Assembly: GCF_004216715.1 (NCBI RefSeq)
Contig: NZ_SGXG01000001.1
Span: forward strand, 4,964,501 to 5,028,500
DNA: 64,000 bases
Direction: 5' to 3'
Source: Cecembia calidifontis
GTDB lineage: Bacteria; Bacteroidota; Bacteroidia; Cytophagales; Cyclobacteriaceae
Below are positions 16,652-26,654 of the stretch, one piece after another; the stretch's first letter is position 1, and every line of letters starts with the position of its first letter. Below the pieces are notes generated by a model. It saw only the letters and a list, made by a program, of their open reading frames with translations. It was not told where the DNA came from and ran no database searches. The position numbers were made by a program, and so were the translations under genes.

Positions 16652-19600
16652 TTAATCCGCTTTATCAAAGACCATTAAGGTCCTAATTTCTGATTTGACA
16701 ATGTTATCAGCTTTATTTTTGTATTCAATTTTGACGGCATAAGAACCGGGAGGTATATATTCTCCTTGAAACTTACCGTCCCATTCACAGGAAACCTTGT
16801 TTTCTACAACATTTGCATCAAGACAATGGAACAACAATTGTCCCCATTTATTATAAATCCAAACACTCACCTCGTCCACCAGATAATTTGTAAAAATCAC
16901 AAAATTCCTTTCGGGATCCCCCTGAACTATGGCATTTGGGTAGGCTAATTGGAGTTTACAATCTTCCTTTACAATAAATGAAGTCGAAAATCTGCACCCC
17001 TCGCTGCTGGTTACGATTAGGGTATAGTTCCCTGGTTCAGAAGGCATAAAAGTACTGCCCTCATGAAGAAGTGAGCCTTCTAAGTACCACTCATATTGAT
17101 TGAATTGTCCCGGATCGATCTCCGGGATCTCTCCTAAGGAAGGACAAAAAACATACTCCTCATCAACTTCCGGTCTAAGCTGGTCTTGGCTTTTTGAAAT
17201 TAAGATTGCTTCATTGGCCAATAGGCATCCTTTGGAATTATAAACCTCAACTTCATACAATCCTTCTTCCATTACAGCTACCACAGTTTCATTTTCAAAC
17301 CCGTCTTTTTCAATACGGTTTCCCTGGCTGTCTGTATGATACCATTTTATTGTTGGAGTAAATAAACTCAAATCCGAAATAAGGTTGATGTAAGTAAAAC
17401 CTGGGTCAGGGCAAATTGGTAATCCTTCTAAAGAAATATCAATGGATACAATTGGCTGTTCTGCTGTAAAATCCTTTAAAGGCCGGGGACAGCTTACACT
17501 ATTCTTCGGTCGCACATCAAGTTGGTATTCTCCAAAACTACTTAGCTGTAAGAATTGATCGGTGCCGATAACGTTTCCACTTGCTTCATACCAATAAAAA
17601 TCAAATAAGTCAGGATCTTCATTGAATATTTCAGCTTTGTAAATCAAATTTCCCTCACAGTCCTCCCTGACCAAAACAACTTCAAAATCTATGGGTTGGG
17701 CAATTTTAACATTGATTTTTTTTATTATCCGGCAAAGAGGCTCATCTTCAATTGAGGCCATTGACTCAACAATATACTCCCCTTCCTTATCCAATATAAT
17801 TGGTTCCCCCTTTGTAAAAATAATTTGATCTCCAGTGGGCGTTATTACCTTAAATTCAAAATCCAAGGAAGTTTCCGGGACTAAATTATAGTTTTCACAA
17901 ACCACTAATTCCTCAGGAATAGAAAAATCTGCAGTACCAATCAATTCCCTAACTTCCTCTATCTTTCTACCAATTTCACAACCTCTTTCATTGTACACAA
18001 CCACTTCATAAAAACCGTATTCTTCAATTTTAATTTCTGAAAGTCCATTAAACTGATTCAGATTAAAAGAATTTCCAGAATTATCAATAAATATCCATTC
18101 AAAATATTCTGCCTGATCAAAGTCAGTAATTATGCTTAGAATAGAATAGCGCTTCTCTTGACAATACTGAGCTTCAATAATGTCTACCTCAACTTCTAAT
18201 ACGGCTTGATTTACCGTAAATCTCTTAGGTGGGTTTGGACAGGGTTCGGCATTCCTAACCTGAACATCCAACTTGAACTCTCCAAAAGAAGTTGGAAACA
18301 GAAACTGACCATTTCCTACAACTTGATTTTTTTCATTATACCACGTAAATATCAAATTACTCGGATCACGACCAAAAACCTCTGCCTGATAGGTTTTATT
18401 CCCAAAGCAATCCTGACTGACAAGAACTGGCTCGTAAACAATCGCCTCATTTGCCACAACTCTAAATGTCATTTCCCTAGGACACAATCCCCTTTCTGGA
18501 TCTGTTTCCAGTCCCCTGATGGTATAATTTCCACTCTCAAAAAGTGTAAAAGGTTCTCCTGTAAGTTTAGTAACTACCTGATTATCGGGATAAGTTAATT
18601 CAAACCATAAATTTTGATCTGTAATAGGAATAAATTCATATTCTCCACAAATATTTAACCTAATAGGTACATCAAATGAGACCTGGTCTTTATTGAGAAT
18701 TCTGAAACCTTCTGAAGTCGGCAGGACACAGCCATTTTCATCCATTAATTCCAAAAAATAAAAGCCTGACCTTAAACTAATTTGAAATTCTTGGAGATTA
18801 GTTATTACACCTGAAGATCCTGGAAGTTCATCCTCTGTATACGGCAATCCATTCACGCTTAGAATTCTATAACTACCATTAAAAGGCCCATTTTCCATTC
18901 TAACTTTTATCTTTCCATCTTGCTTCCCGGTTTCAGTACATGTTTCAGGAATAATTTCCACAATTTCAAATTTTAATTCAGCATCTTGTTCTTCAAGCCC
19001 TATCACAAAGGGCATAAAGCTAGTACAGTTTCCCAGGGAATATCTGATGCTGTAAACACCTGAGCTTAAACCAGAAATAATTAAAGAAGAATCCGAGGGG
19101 GTCAAATTAAAGAATTCTTCTATTACCTGATCAACTCTGATGATTTGGAGTCTGTCAACATCAGTCAAAAGGTTTATTTGAATCGCACCATTTCCCAAGC
19201 TACAATTTCCTGCATCTGACACAAAGTCAATGTCAATTTCCGCCTGAGGCAATAGAGTAAATGGAATTCTATCTTCTAATTTACAAAATACATTGTCAGA
19301 ATTATCTACCTCAAAAATCAACTCATAATCACCAGGACCATCCAAATCCAACACATTGAATGTTATATTGCTCCTTTCTCCCAGTAAAACCCTATTACCA
19401 GCCCCAAGTTTTTGAAAGTACCAGGTTCCTGGAACAATGCTATTTGTGCTCAAATCAATTTCTCTCCAGCCAAAGCAAACCTCAGACTCGGAAACATTCA
19501 AAAAATATTCTTCTGGAAAAGATACTGTGGTAAACTGTGTAAAAGGACAGACTATTTGCCCCTGTTCATTTCTGGAGTAAAAATCAACTCTGTAAACACC

Positions 19601-20164
19601 AGGAGAGTTAAGAGACACGGTATTTCCCGTGCCAACAATATTCCCGATTTGATCTTTCCATTCTATGAAATAGTCAGGTAATCCAGGGTCCTCAGGATGA
19701 ATGAGTGATAATTCCACAACCCCATCTTTACAGATTAAATATGAATTTTGAAGGATAATATTTGCACCAAGATTAATTTTAACTTCTTTTGAGCCAGAAT
19801 AAACTAAATCTGTTCCCCTTCTAATACTAAGATGAATAACATAAAGACCCTCCTCTGAAAAAGTAAAACTAAATGTTTGAAACCCGCCTTCGCGACTAAT
19901 CACTAGACTACCATCTTCCTTTAAAATCCTCCAGGAAAAAACATCCGTAGGAAGTCCCCCTCCAGAAAAATCGCCAATTATACTTCCATAATACAAGCAG
20001 AGCTCATCAGGGCCAAAAATCCCAAATTCAACATTTTCCTCAATCTCTTTTTCAAATATGGCAATCTTTTCATAGGCAAGGGCTGCGTGCCTGAAACCCA
20101 AATACAAAAACAGGTTAAACAAAGTTAGAGATAAAATAAGGAGATATGTTGACTTTTTTCCCAT
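16652..20164 (-). CDS. Large secreted protein with Ig-like repeats and gliding-motility (type B) C-terminal sorting domain
   Basis: The 1170-residue protein starts best at ATG 20164 (MGKKSTYLLILSLTLFNLFL), a signal-anchor sequence; the frame is open to a GTG at 20182. It consists of many beta-sandwich modules of about 80-120 residues with paired cysteines. About 100 C-terminal residues (from LAYPNAIVQGDPERNFVIF, through VSVWIYNKWGQLLFHC, CEWDGKFQGEYIPPGSYAV, to the end) match the CHU_C/gliding-motility-associated sorting domain used for T9SS export. Residues ~500-747 and ~750-998 (counted from the GTG) are two copies of one module pair. It is a paralogue of the 1849-residue protein 900 bp upstream. 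It is probably a surface or secreted adhesin-like protein; no enzyme motif was seen. Confidence 0.85.
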   Translation of the reverse strand: MGKKSTYLLILSLTLFNLFLYLGFRHAALAYEKIAIFEKEIEENVEFGIFGPDELCLYYGSIIGDFSGGGLPTDVFSWRILKEDGSLVISREGGFQTFSFTFSEEGLYVIHLSIRRGTDLVYSGSKEVKINLGANIILQNSYLICKDGVVELSLIHPEDPGLPDYFIEWKDQIGNIVGTGNTVSLNSPGVYRVDFYSRNEQGQIVCPFTQFTTVSFPEEYFLNVSESEVCFGWREIDLSTNSIVPGTWYFQKLGAGNRVLLGERSNITFNVLDLDGPGDYELIFEVDNSDNVFCKLEDRIPFTLLPQAEIDIDFVSDAGNCSLGNGAIQINLLTDVDRLQIIRVDQVIEEFFNLTPSDSSLIISGLSSGVYSIRYSLGNCTSFMPFVIGLEEQDAELKFEIVEIIPETCTETGKQDGKIKVRMENGPFNGSYRILSVNGLPYTEDELPGSSGVITNLQEFQISLRSGFYFLELMDENGCVLPTSEGFRILNKDQVSFDVPIRLNICGEYEFIPITDQNLWFELTYPDNQVVTKLTGEPFTLFESGNYTIRGLETDPERGLCPREMTFRVVANEAIVYEPVLVSQDCFGNKTYQAEVFGRDPSNLIFTWYNEKNQVVGNGQFLFPTSFGEFKLDVQVRNAEPCPNPPKRFTVNQAVLEVEVDIIEAQYCQEKRYSILSIITDFDQAEYFEWIFIDNSGNSFNLNQFNGLSEIKIEEYGFYEVVVYNERGCEIGRKIEEVRELIGTADFSIPEELVVCENYNLVPETSLDFEFKVITPTGDQIIFTKGEPIILDKEGEYIVESMASIEDEPLCRIIKKINVKIAQPIDFEVVLVREDCEGNLIYKAEIFNEDPDLFDFYWYEASGNVIGTDQFLQLSSFGEYQLDVRPKNSVSCPRPLKDFTAEQPIVSIDISLEGLPICPDPGFTYINLISDLSLFTPTIKWYHTDSQGNRIEKDGFENETVVAVMEEGLYEVEVYNSKGCLLANEAILISKSQDQLRPEVDEEYVFCPSLGEIPEIDPGQFNQYEWYLEGSLLHEGSTFMPSEPGNYTLIVTSSEGCRFSTSFIVKEDCKLQLAYPNAIVQGDPERNFVIFTNYLVDEVSVWIYNKWGQLLFHCLDANVVENKVSCEWDGKFQGEYIPPGSYAVKIEYKNKADNIVKSEIRTLMVFDKAD
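17189..18685 (-). repeat. Tandem duplication of a ~248-residue module within the large secreted protein
   Basis: Segment 17942-18685 and segment 17189-17935 encode matching modules: both have (E)YxF/LxP near the start, GExF/IxL...GxY, an EPVLVSQDC/FEVVLVREDC pair, SFGEF/YxLDV followed by CP, and GFYEV/GLYEVxVYNxxGC at the end. The larger paralogue has only one copy. Confidence 0.8.
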
Positions 20165-20299
20165 TAGACACAGCAAACCCACAAAGATCCTGATTTAAAT
20201 TTAGTCAAAAAATGAAATATACATAAACAAAAACAAAATACATTTTTCTAAATCTAAAAATTGTTTTTTTTACTTTGATTTCAAATCCATTAAAAAATC

Positions 20300-21049
20300 C
20301 TACCTCACAAACAACCACTCCCCGTTATCCAACTCCTCTTTAAACTCATATTTATCTTCATTGAAAACCTTCAACTGCTCTGGGTCATTGATTCTGTTTT
20401 TAATGATATAATCTGTCATCAGTCCCCTGGCTTGCTTGGCAAATAAACCGATAATCTGATATTTACCATTCCTGTACTCTTTAAATACAGGGGAAATTAC
20501 CTTTGATTGTAGCACAGTAGTATCTACCGCCTTGAAATATTCCTGCGAAGCCAAATTGATTACAGGTGCACCTTTTGCAGCCTGATCTATTGCTTTTGCA
20601 ATCCTCTGCCCCCAAAATTCATAAAGATTTTTTCCTTTTCTATTCTCCAACCTGATTCCCATTTCAAGTCGGTAAGGCTGAATCAAATCCATAGGCTTAA
20701 GAAGCCCGTACAATCCAGACAAAATCCTCAAGTGCTTTTGGGCAAACTCAAAATCTGCTGTTGAATAATTATCAACATCAATTTTTGTATACACATCCCC
20801 TTTAAATGCAAGCAAGGCTTGTTTTGAATTTTCAGGATCAAATTTTTTCTGAAACTCCCTGTACCTGGACTCATTCAACATGGCAAGTTTTTCGCTAATG
20901 CCCATCAATTGCATGAGATCTTTGGCACCTTTTCCCTTCATGATTTCCACTAATTCCATTGTTTCTGTCACAAACTCCGGCTGGCTGTTCAATTTTACTT
21001 CAGTTGTACTTAAATCGAGGGTTTTAGCTGGTGAAATTAAGGTAATCAT
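20300..21049 (-). CDS. yaaA: YaaA family peroxide-stress protein (DUF328)
   Basis: YaaA lowers intracellular iron during peroxide stress in E. coli; the exact biochemistry is still unclear. The 249-residue length is typical. The conserved start MITLISPAKTLD, the FKGDVYTKIDVD region, LSGLYGLLKPMDLIQPYRLEM and NLASQEYFKAVD are all present. It lies between the two large secreted-protein genes, only 5 bp downstream of the larger one, and is probably co-transcribed with it. No functional link to surface proteins is known to me. Confidence 0.95.
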   Translation of the reverse strand: MITLISPAKTLDLSTTEVKLNSQPEFVTETMELVEIMKGKGAKDLMQLMGISEKLAMLNESRYREFQKKFDPENSKQALLAFKGDVYTKIDVDNYSTADFEFAQKHLRILSGLYGLLKPMDLIQPYRLEMGIRLENRKGKNLYEFWGQRIAKAIDQAAKGAPVINLASQEYFKAVDTTVLQSKVISPVFKEYRNGKYQIIGLFAKQARGLMTDYIIKNRINDPEQLKVFNEDKYEFKEELDNGEWLFVR

Positions 21050-21053
21050 ATTT

Positions 21054-24000
21054 TTACTGTAATACTAGAATTGCGCTTCTCAAAGTTCTCTTTACATTTT
21101 GACGGGTACTTCCATAATTGACCACGACTGCGTATGTTCCGACAGGAACAAACCTTCCATTTACAACACCATCCCAAATACAAAGTTCCCTCTCTCCGTT
21201 TATGTTTGAATTTTCGCAATAAAAAATCAATTCCCCCCACCTATTGTAGATAAACACTTCCAGTTCGTCTACAAATTCAGTTGGGAAAACCCTGAAATTT
21301 CTATCTGGATCACCCAATAGCACTGCATTTGGTATTCTAATATCGACTTCACAATTTTCTTCCACCTCAAACCTTGCATTAAATTGGCAACCCTGATCAT
21401 CTGATACAATCAGTTCATATTGACCAGGAAGTACTGGAGTAAAGGTAGCTGTGGTGGCAATTTCTTCTCCTTCTAACAACCAAGAGTAGTTGGTATACTG
21501 TCCAGGATCAATTTCAAAAGTAACACCTTCAGGAGCACAAATTACATATTTTGATTCCAATACCGGAGGGACGATCGTGGATTGCCTTATTTCAATTTGG
21601 GCAGATCCGACCACACACCCATCCGAATTGGTCAACTCCACTTCAAACACCCCATTGAATAAAACCACGACATCCTGAAAACCTATCCAATTCTCCTGCA
21701 ATACCCTTTGCCCATCGACAATTTCATACCATTCAATTAGGGAAACATCTGTCAAATCCGCCACTATAGAAATAATAGTAAATGGATCATCTGCGCAAAA
21801 CGGTTCAGCAACCAGTTCCACATTGATTTCAGGAACAATGTCATCTACAACAAAAGAGATGGATTGATTTTCACACAAGGTTCCTGATCTTGGCTGGACT
21901 TCCAGGAAATACTCCCCAGTAGATCTTGGGAAGAACAAAGGGTTACGGCTGACTACCTGCCTATTAGCATCTAACCAAAATATAAAGACTTGATTCGGGT
22001 CTTCATTAGGACCTAAGACTGCCTCATAAAACACTCCAAGTTCACAATCGACCCGGGGACCTGTCAAACTAAAAACCGGAGGAGCGATTATAACTACATT
22101 GGTTTCTCTTTCCAAAGGACAATCAATACCATTTGGATCTTCACCACGAATAACGTAATTACCTGCTTCAGCCAAAGTGTAACTACCATCCAGATTTGCC
22201 TGAATGATATTCCCCGCACTATTCCTTACTGTAAAGACCAACTGATCCGGAGATTGAGGAGTAAAGGTAAATGAGCCACAGGCCTCAACGGTTGATGGCA
22301 CTGAAAAATCTACAAAATTTACCTGATCAATTTCCATTAGCTGATCAAATGGCACTGAACAGCCATTTTCATCCTCAATATTAACGGCATAAATTCCAGC
22401 CTGAACATTCACAATTACCTCTTCCGCATTTGAAATGGATCCTAAAAAAACTGCTCCATCCCCTTGTCGGACAAGCTGATAGGATCCATTGACAGGCCCG
22501 CTGACAAATCTTATCACAATCTGCCCCTCCTGAACACCCTGCGCATCACAAGCTTCAGATACAGCAGTAACTTCATAACCATCTATTCCCTGAGAGGGAT
22601 TAAGATTACGAATGGTAACAGATTGCACAAATTCACAATTGAATTCATTACGCATCTGTATTGTGTACAATCCTGGATCTAAATCGGTGAAGGCTGGAAT
22701 GCTTTCACCTGCTGCCAATGGACCAAAGTTCAACCCTAATTCCAGCACTTCAAGACTTTGGACGGCAGTCAATGCAGTGACTACAAAACTTCCGTTGGGA
22801 TTGACACAATCATCTGAATCAGCAAGGATTACTACTTCAACCTCGGGCAAGGGGAAAATGGTTAAAGGAGCAATTTTTTCAACAAAACAACCTTCAACCA
22901 AAGGATCTTCCGCAAAAAATATAATCTCATAATCCCCGGGAGACGGTAAAGTTGAAGGGATTAACTCCAACTCAAAGGCAGTTCCTAAAGAAACCCTGTT
23001 CGGTGAGCCAGCAGGTCTATAGAACCACTCTCCTGATATGGGCGTATTGGGAGAAAAGACAACCAGAGGTTCGTCAAAGCAAACTTCTTCGGCACTTTGG
23101 GTAATATCAAAATCAAATGCAGGTCCTACAAAAACAGATTTACTGGCCGGACAAACGTCAAATTCCTCAGGACTGAGACCGTCGGGCAGCCTAAATCTAA
23201 CTGTAACTGTGTATATGCTTTCCTCCGAAACTTCAATAGTATTGCTATTTTCATCACCAATAAGCTGGCCGGCAGCATTTCTCCACTCAAAATCATACAA
23301 TCCTTCGGCAGGATCGTATCCATCTATAGCTGTCAGCTGCACTGGACTTCCAACACATAATGTAAACTCATCCGGCAAGGTGATCTCCGGTGCATCCACT
23401 ACTTCCACTTCTATTTCTTCTCTGAAATATTCAGGATCCCCACATCTGTCCACCCGAAGAGATACGGTATAAATACCTGCTCTTGGTAAAGCTTGCTCCA
23501 AATTTTGAAACTGCTCTCCTGCGCCTCCAAAATCAGCAATAATCACCTCTCCATCTTCATGGACAATTGTCCAGAAATAACTGTCAATATCAGGCTCACC
23601 TCCACCCTCAAACAAGGCAAGGGCACCAAATTCCGGGTCAAGACAGATTCTTTCCGGCCCTGCCAAAGCAGGCTCCGGAATACTGCTTCCTGACTGCTGT
23701 ACAAATGCAGGCAACCCCAGATTCATGGAAGAACCAGGGACTAGGGAAATACCCTGCTCAGAATAAAAACTATCAATACAATTTACTCCTGGACTTATTG
23801 TTGTAATTTCATTGGCGCCAGGACGGGCAACATAAATCTGGCCATCCGGACCTACTTGCAAAGCCCCAAATGGTCCCGAGGTACTCAAAACATTTTTGGA
23901 TGCCAAAATACAATTTTCCCTTTGTGCTCTTGTGCTGGCCGAATTGAAACAATCGAAACAAGAAAGGTTTGTATCAATATCCTCTCCTACCACAGCCGAT

Positions 24001-26603
24001 TCGGGACGTTTGATGAAATACTCTTCAATTTTTCCAGGACTACCTGTAAATGAAACAAACACCCTACTTCCGTCATTGGAAAACTCAAGCCCATAAATTT
24101 CCTCACCCGTACAGCCCAAATCCAATAAAGCGTATTCCGTAAGCCTCCCAGTCCCTTGGTTAAAATTAAAAATTTCCAGTCTCGAACAATTTCCGTCTTG
24201 AATAGTAATTGCCACTTGGCTGCCATCCGGGCTGAACTTCATACTTCCAACACCGGTATTAAAACTATGATTAGATCCAACAGAGGAAAAAACAGGTTGC
24301 CCTATACCAAACTGGCTGACGGGATAAGCCCTAAAGGTATTGTTCCCCAATTCATGGAATAATACCCAAGTGGTATCACCGGACGCAAGAGCGGCTGAAT
24401 GTTCGGTACTCGGACTGAAAAGAAAATTGTTTTTAGTCACCACACTTCCTACCCCGGTAGGGTTATCCGTTTTAATATCCACCACCGAGTAGCTTACACG
24501 GTTACTTCCATCAGCAGCTCTTTGAGTGGTAAATACATAGAAAATTGTCTGATTTTGAGGTACAGGAACAGCAATTACCCCCTCGGAAGCTTGATTGTTT
24601 CCTCCGATGTTATCCCCATTGTTCATCAGATCCCCATTGAGATCCCAGACCGACTCTCCATCCGTAAAAAACAAAACCTGTCCTGTTTCATCTGAAATGG
24701 TGGTAGTCCCGGCCGGAATATTTCGGTTATGACCAACCGGTCTTGGTACAGGACCATTGGGGTCATCTGGGTCAGGGTTAAAATCAAGGCCCGCCCCATT
24801 TCCAAAATACCATATATTATTACTTTGATCTGGAAGATCCCAGATTCTTACCCTGATTTCCGCATAAGCATAACATTCCGATCCTGGCTCCCTGACCAAA
24901 ACCCAATAAAGCCCTGGCAGATCAACACAGTTGTTGGTATCGGTTACCCAACCTTCATCTCTTCTATTCGACCAGAAATACTCATAATTTCCACCTTGTC
25001 CACCTCCACCAATATTGGGGTTCTCCCCACCTTGGCCGCCTCCTTGCTGCACTTCAAGCAAAGACCCGATATCCACACAAGCCCCTTCACATACAGTAGT
25101 ATCCTGAGCTCTAAAATTTGCCTGAAGGTTGTTTTCTGTCAGTTGAATGGTTTTTGGAACCGAAATGGTGTTACCGTCAGCAAAAGTTACAGTAAGTGTT
25201 ACCTGAATACTTTGATTGGCGGTAGCCTCTTCCGGAATCAACAAGTGTTCCTGATTAAAATCAATATCAATTGGCTGACCGTCTTCATTGGTCAGGGGGG
25301 GATTAAAAGTCCATTCAAAACTTACCGGCCTGTAGTTTTCAGGAGTGATAATACTGGTCAATTGGACAGGGTTATTGCTACAAGGCAGATCCGGCTCCCA
25401 TGTAAAGTCAACTGTAGGGTTGACATCCTGATTAGGCGCAAATTGTGGAAAAACCCGACCACAAAAATCTGTACCATTAAAAGGATCTTCTTCAATATCC
25501 AACTCATCCAGCACCGTTTCATCGGGGTTATTCACTCTACCTATAAGCTGCGGCCCGCCAACTGTCTCCTCATAGATGTAATACAATCTACCATCAGGAC
25601 CAACTTTGATGTCGAAAATCCTATCAATAGTTCCTTCTAAAGGGAGTACTTCAGGTTCTGCATCCAGGTCATTAATAGGAACTCTGAGAAGTTCATTGCC
25701 TCTTGAAAAGTAAAGGAATTGTCCATCGGGCGAAAATGCAGCTCCTTCAATGGTGTCCGCCCCGCCTGATTGGGAAACAAAATTAAAGGCACCAAAAGAA
25801 CCGGTGGAAGCATCAAAATCAAGCACGGCAATATCATCCCCGGCATTTTCCGGAATCAAAATCAGTTTCCCTGTGGACTCTTCAAATACAATAGCCTTAG
25901 GAGTAAAAGGAAATGAGATATTGCCACTTACAATAAAATCCCCTTGCGTCGGCTCAATTCTTCGCGACACCAATTCCCCACCTTCAAAACTTATAAGATA
26001 AGAAGGGGACTGTGGTGTTTTTACTACTAAAATAGCCCCAGAAGCTGATGTCCCTACAGGTTGATTGAGTGAAATCACTGCACCAAGAGGTGGTGCTATT
26101 CCTTGTGCACCTCCAGCAGCATTCATGTCCACTACGGAGTACAGAAGCTGACCATTTGGGGCAACATGAAAAATATAAAAAACCCTATCTCCATTGGGTT
26201 CATAATCCAAAGTACCGATAGCTACTGACTGTCTTTGATCAGTCTGACCATTTATTCCGTTGGGGGCACCTTGAATAATAAGATTATCGTAATTGTAAAC
26301 TAAGACACCATTTGTAAAAAATAAAACTTGCCCAGTGATCGGATCTACTGCAATTGCGTTATTATCAACATTCCCGGTCTCTGACCCTACTAATATGGTC
26401 CCCGGTAAAGTCCGGACTATCGGATCTTCTCCCCTACCAAATGACAAAAAGCTGTTTTCCTGGCCGGATCCACAATAACCAAAAATCCATTGATTGTTAT
26501 TAAATCCCTGAGCTGAGGCATTTTGCAGGGCCGAAAAACAAAATAACCCACTGAGCAAAAAGAAAAATAAATATATATTTATGTAATTTGTTGCCGTTTT
26601 CAT
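21054..26603 (-). CDS. Very large secreted protein: two propeller-like regions, PKD/Ig modules and gliding-motility C-terminal sorting domain
   Basis: The 1849-residue protein has a signal peptide ending near residue 32 (ALQNASAQG). Residues ~35-390 and ~595-985 are two related propeller-like regions; both begin with an (N)xWxFGxGxG motif and share TGQVLFFTxG, repeated YSVVD and xFSPDG blades. PKD-like regions lie at ~395-495 and ~1000-1075. From ~1080 to 1750 there are Ig-like modules with paired cysteines. The last ~95 residues (IPNAVLLGDPDRNF, VFIYNRWGELIFYC, GRFVPVGTYAV) form the type B T9SS sorting domain. It is divergent from a PorP/SprF gene 51 bp away, the usual partner for such substrates. 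A short Gly/Gln-rich linker is at ~520-540. Confidence 0.88.
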   Translation of the reverse strand: MKTATNYINIYLFFFLLSGLFCFSALQNASAQGFNNNQWIFGYCGSGQENSFLSFGRGEDPIVRTLPGTILVGSETGNVDNNAIAVDPITGQVLFFTNGVLVYNYDNLIIQGAPNGINGQTDQRQSVAIGTLDYEPNGDRVFYIFHVAPNGQLLYSVVDMNAAGGAQGIAPPLGAVISLNQPVGTSASGAILVVKTPQSPSYLISFEGGELVSRRIEPTQGDFIVSGNISFPFTPKAIVFEESTGKLILIPENAGDDIAVLDFDASTGSFGAFNFVSQSGGADTIEGAAFSPDGQFLYFSRGNELLRVPINDLDAEPEVLPLEGTIDRIFDIKVGPDGRLYYIYEETVGGPQLIGRVNNPDETVLDELDIEEDPFNGTDFCGRVFPQFAPNQDVNPTVDFTWEPDLPCSNNPVQLTSIITPENYRPVSFEWTFNPPLTNEDGQPIDIDFNQEHLLIPEEATANQSIQVTLTVTFADGNTISVPKTIQLTENNLQANFRAQDTTVCEGACVDIGSLLEVQQGGGQGGENPNIGGGGQGGNYEYFWSNRRDEGWVTDTNNCVDLPGLYWVLVREPGSECYAYAEIRVRIWDLPDQSNNIWYFGNGAGLDFNPDPDDPNGPVPRPVGHNRNIPAGTTTISDETGQVLFFTDGESVWDLNGDLMNNGDNIGGNNQASEGVIAVPVPQNQTIFYVFTTQRAADGSNRVSYSVVDIKTDNPTGVGSVVTKNNFLFSPSTEHSAALASGDTTWVLFHELGNNTFRAYPVSQFGIGQPVFSSVGSNHSFNTGVGSMKFSPDGSQVAITIQDGNCSRLEIFNFNQGTGRLTEYALLDLGCTGEEIYGLEFSNDGSRVFVSFTGSPGKIEEYFIKRPESAVVGEDIDTNLSCFDCFNSASTRAQRENCILASKNVLSTSGPFGALQVGPDGQIYVARPGANEITTISPGVNCIDSFYSEQGISLVPGSSMNLGLPAFVQQSGSSIPEPALAGPERICLDPEFGALALFEGGGEPDIDSYFWTIVHEDGEVIIADFGGAGEQFQNLEQALPRAGIYTVSLRVDRCGDPEYFREEIEVEVVDAPEITLPDEFTLCVGSPVQLTAIDGYDPAEGLYDFEWRNAAGQLIGDENSNTIEVSEESIYTVTVRFRLPDGLSPEEFDVCPASKSVFVGPAFDFDITQSAEEVCFDEPLVVFSPNTPISGEWFYRPAGSPNRVSLGTAFELELIPSTLPSPGDYEIIFFAEDPLVEGCFVEKIAPLTIFPLPEVEVVILADSDDCVNPNGSFVVTALTAVQSLEVLELGLNFGPLAAGESIPAFTDLDPGLYTIQMRNEFNCEFVQSVTIRNLNPSQGIDGYEVTAVSEACDAQGVQEGQIVIRFVSGPVNGSYQLVRQGDGAVFLGSISNAEEVIVNVQAGIYAVNIEDENGCSVPFDQLMEIDQVNFVDFSVPSTVEACGSFTFTPQSPDQLVFTVRNSAGNIIQANLDGSYTLAEAGNYVIRGEDPNGIDCPLERETNVVIIAPPVFSLTGPRVDCELGVFYEAVLGPNEDPNQVFIFWLDANRQVVSRNPLFFPRSTGEYFLEVQPRSGTLCENQSISFVVDDIVPEINVELVAEPFCADDPFTIISIVADLTDVSLIEWYEIVDGQRVLQENWIGFQDVVVLFNGVFEVELTNSDGCVVGSAQIEIRQSTIVPPVLESKYVICAPEGVTFEIDPGQYTNYSWLLEGEEIATTATFTPVLPGQYELIVSDDQGCQFNARFEVEENCEVDIRIPNAVLLGDPDRNFRVFPTEFVDELEVFIYNRWGELIFYCENSNINGERELCIWDGVVNGRFVPVGTYAVVVNYGSTRQNVKRTLRSAILVLQ

Positions 26604-26654
26604 ATTTTACACCATAATCACTAAAACAACTAAAGGAGTTGATCGTTTAGTTTG

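Noticed and set aside
17189..18685. Regular repeats considered as a CRISPR-like or DNA repeat array
   Set aside because: The repetition is at protein level with diverged DNA and no fixed spacer pattern; no CRISPR array is visible anywhere in the window.
24729..25640. 303-residue plus-strand ORF
   Set aside because: It lies wholly opposite the 1849-residue secreted protein gene and has no recognisable domain; long antisense frames are expected there.
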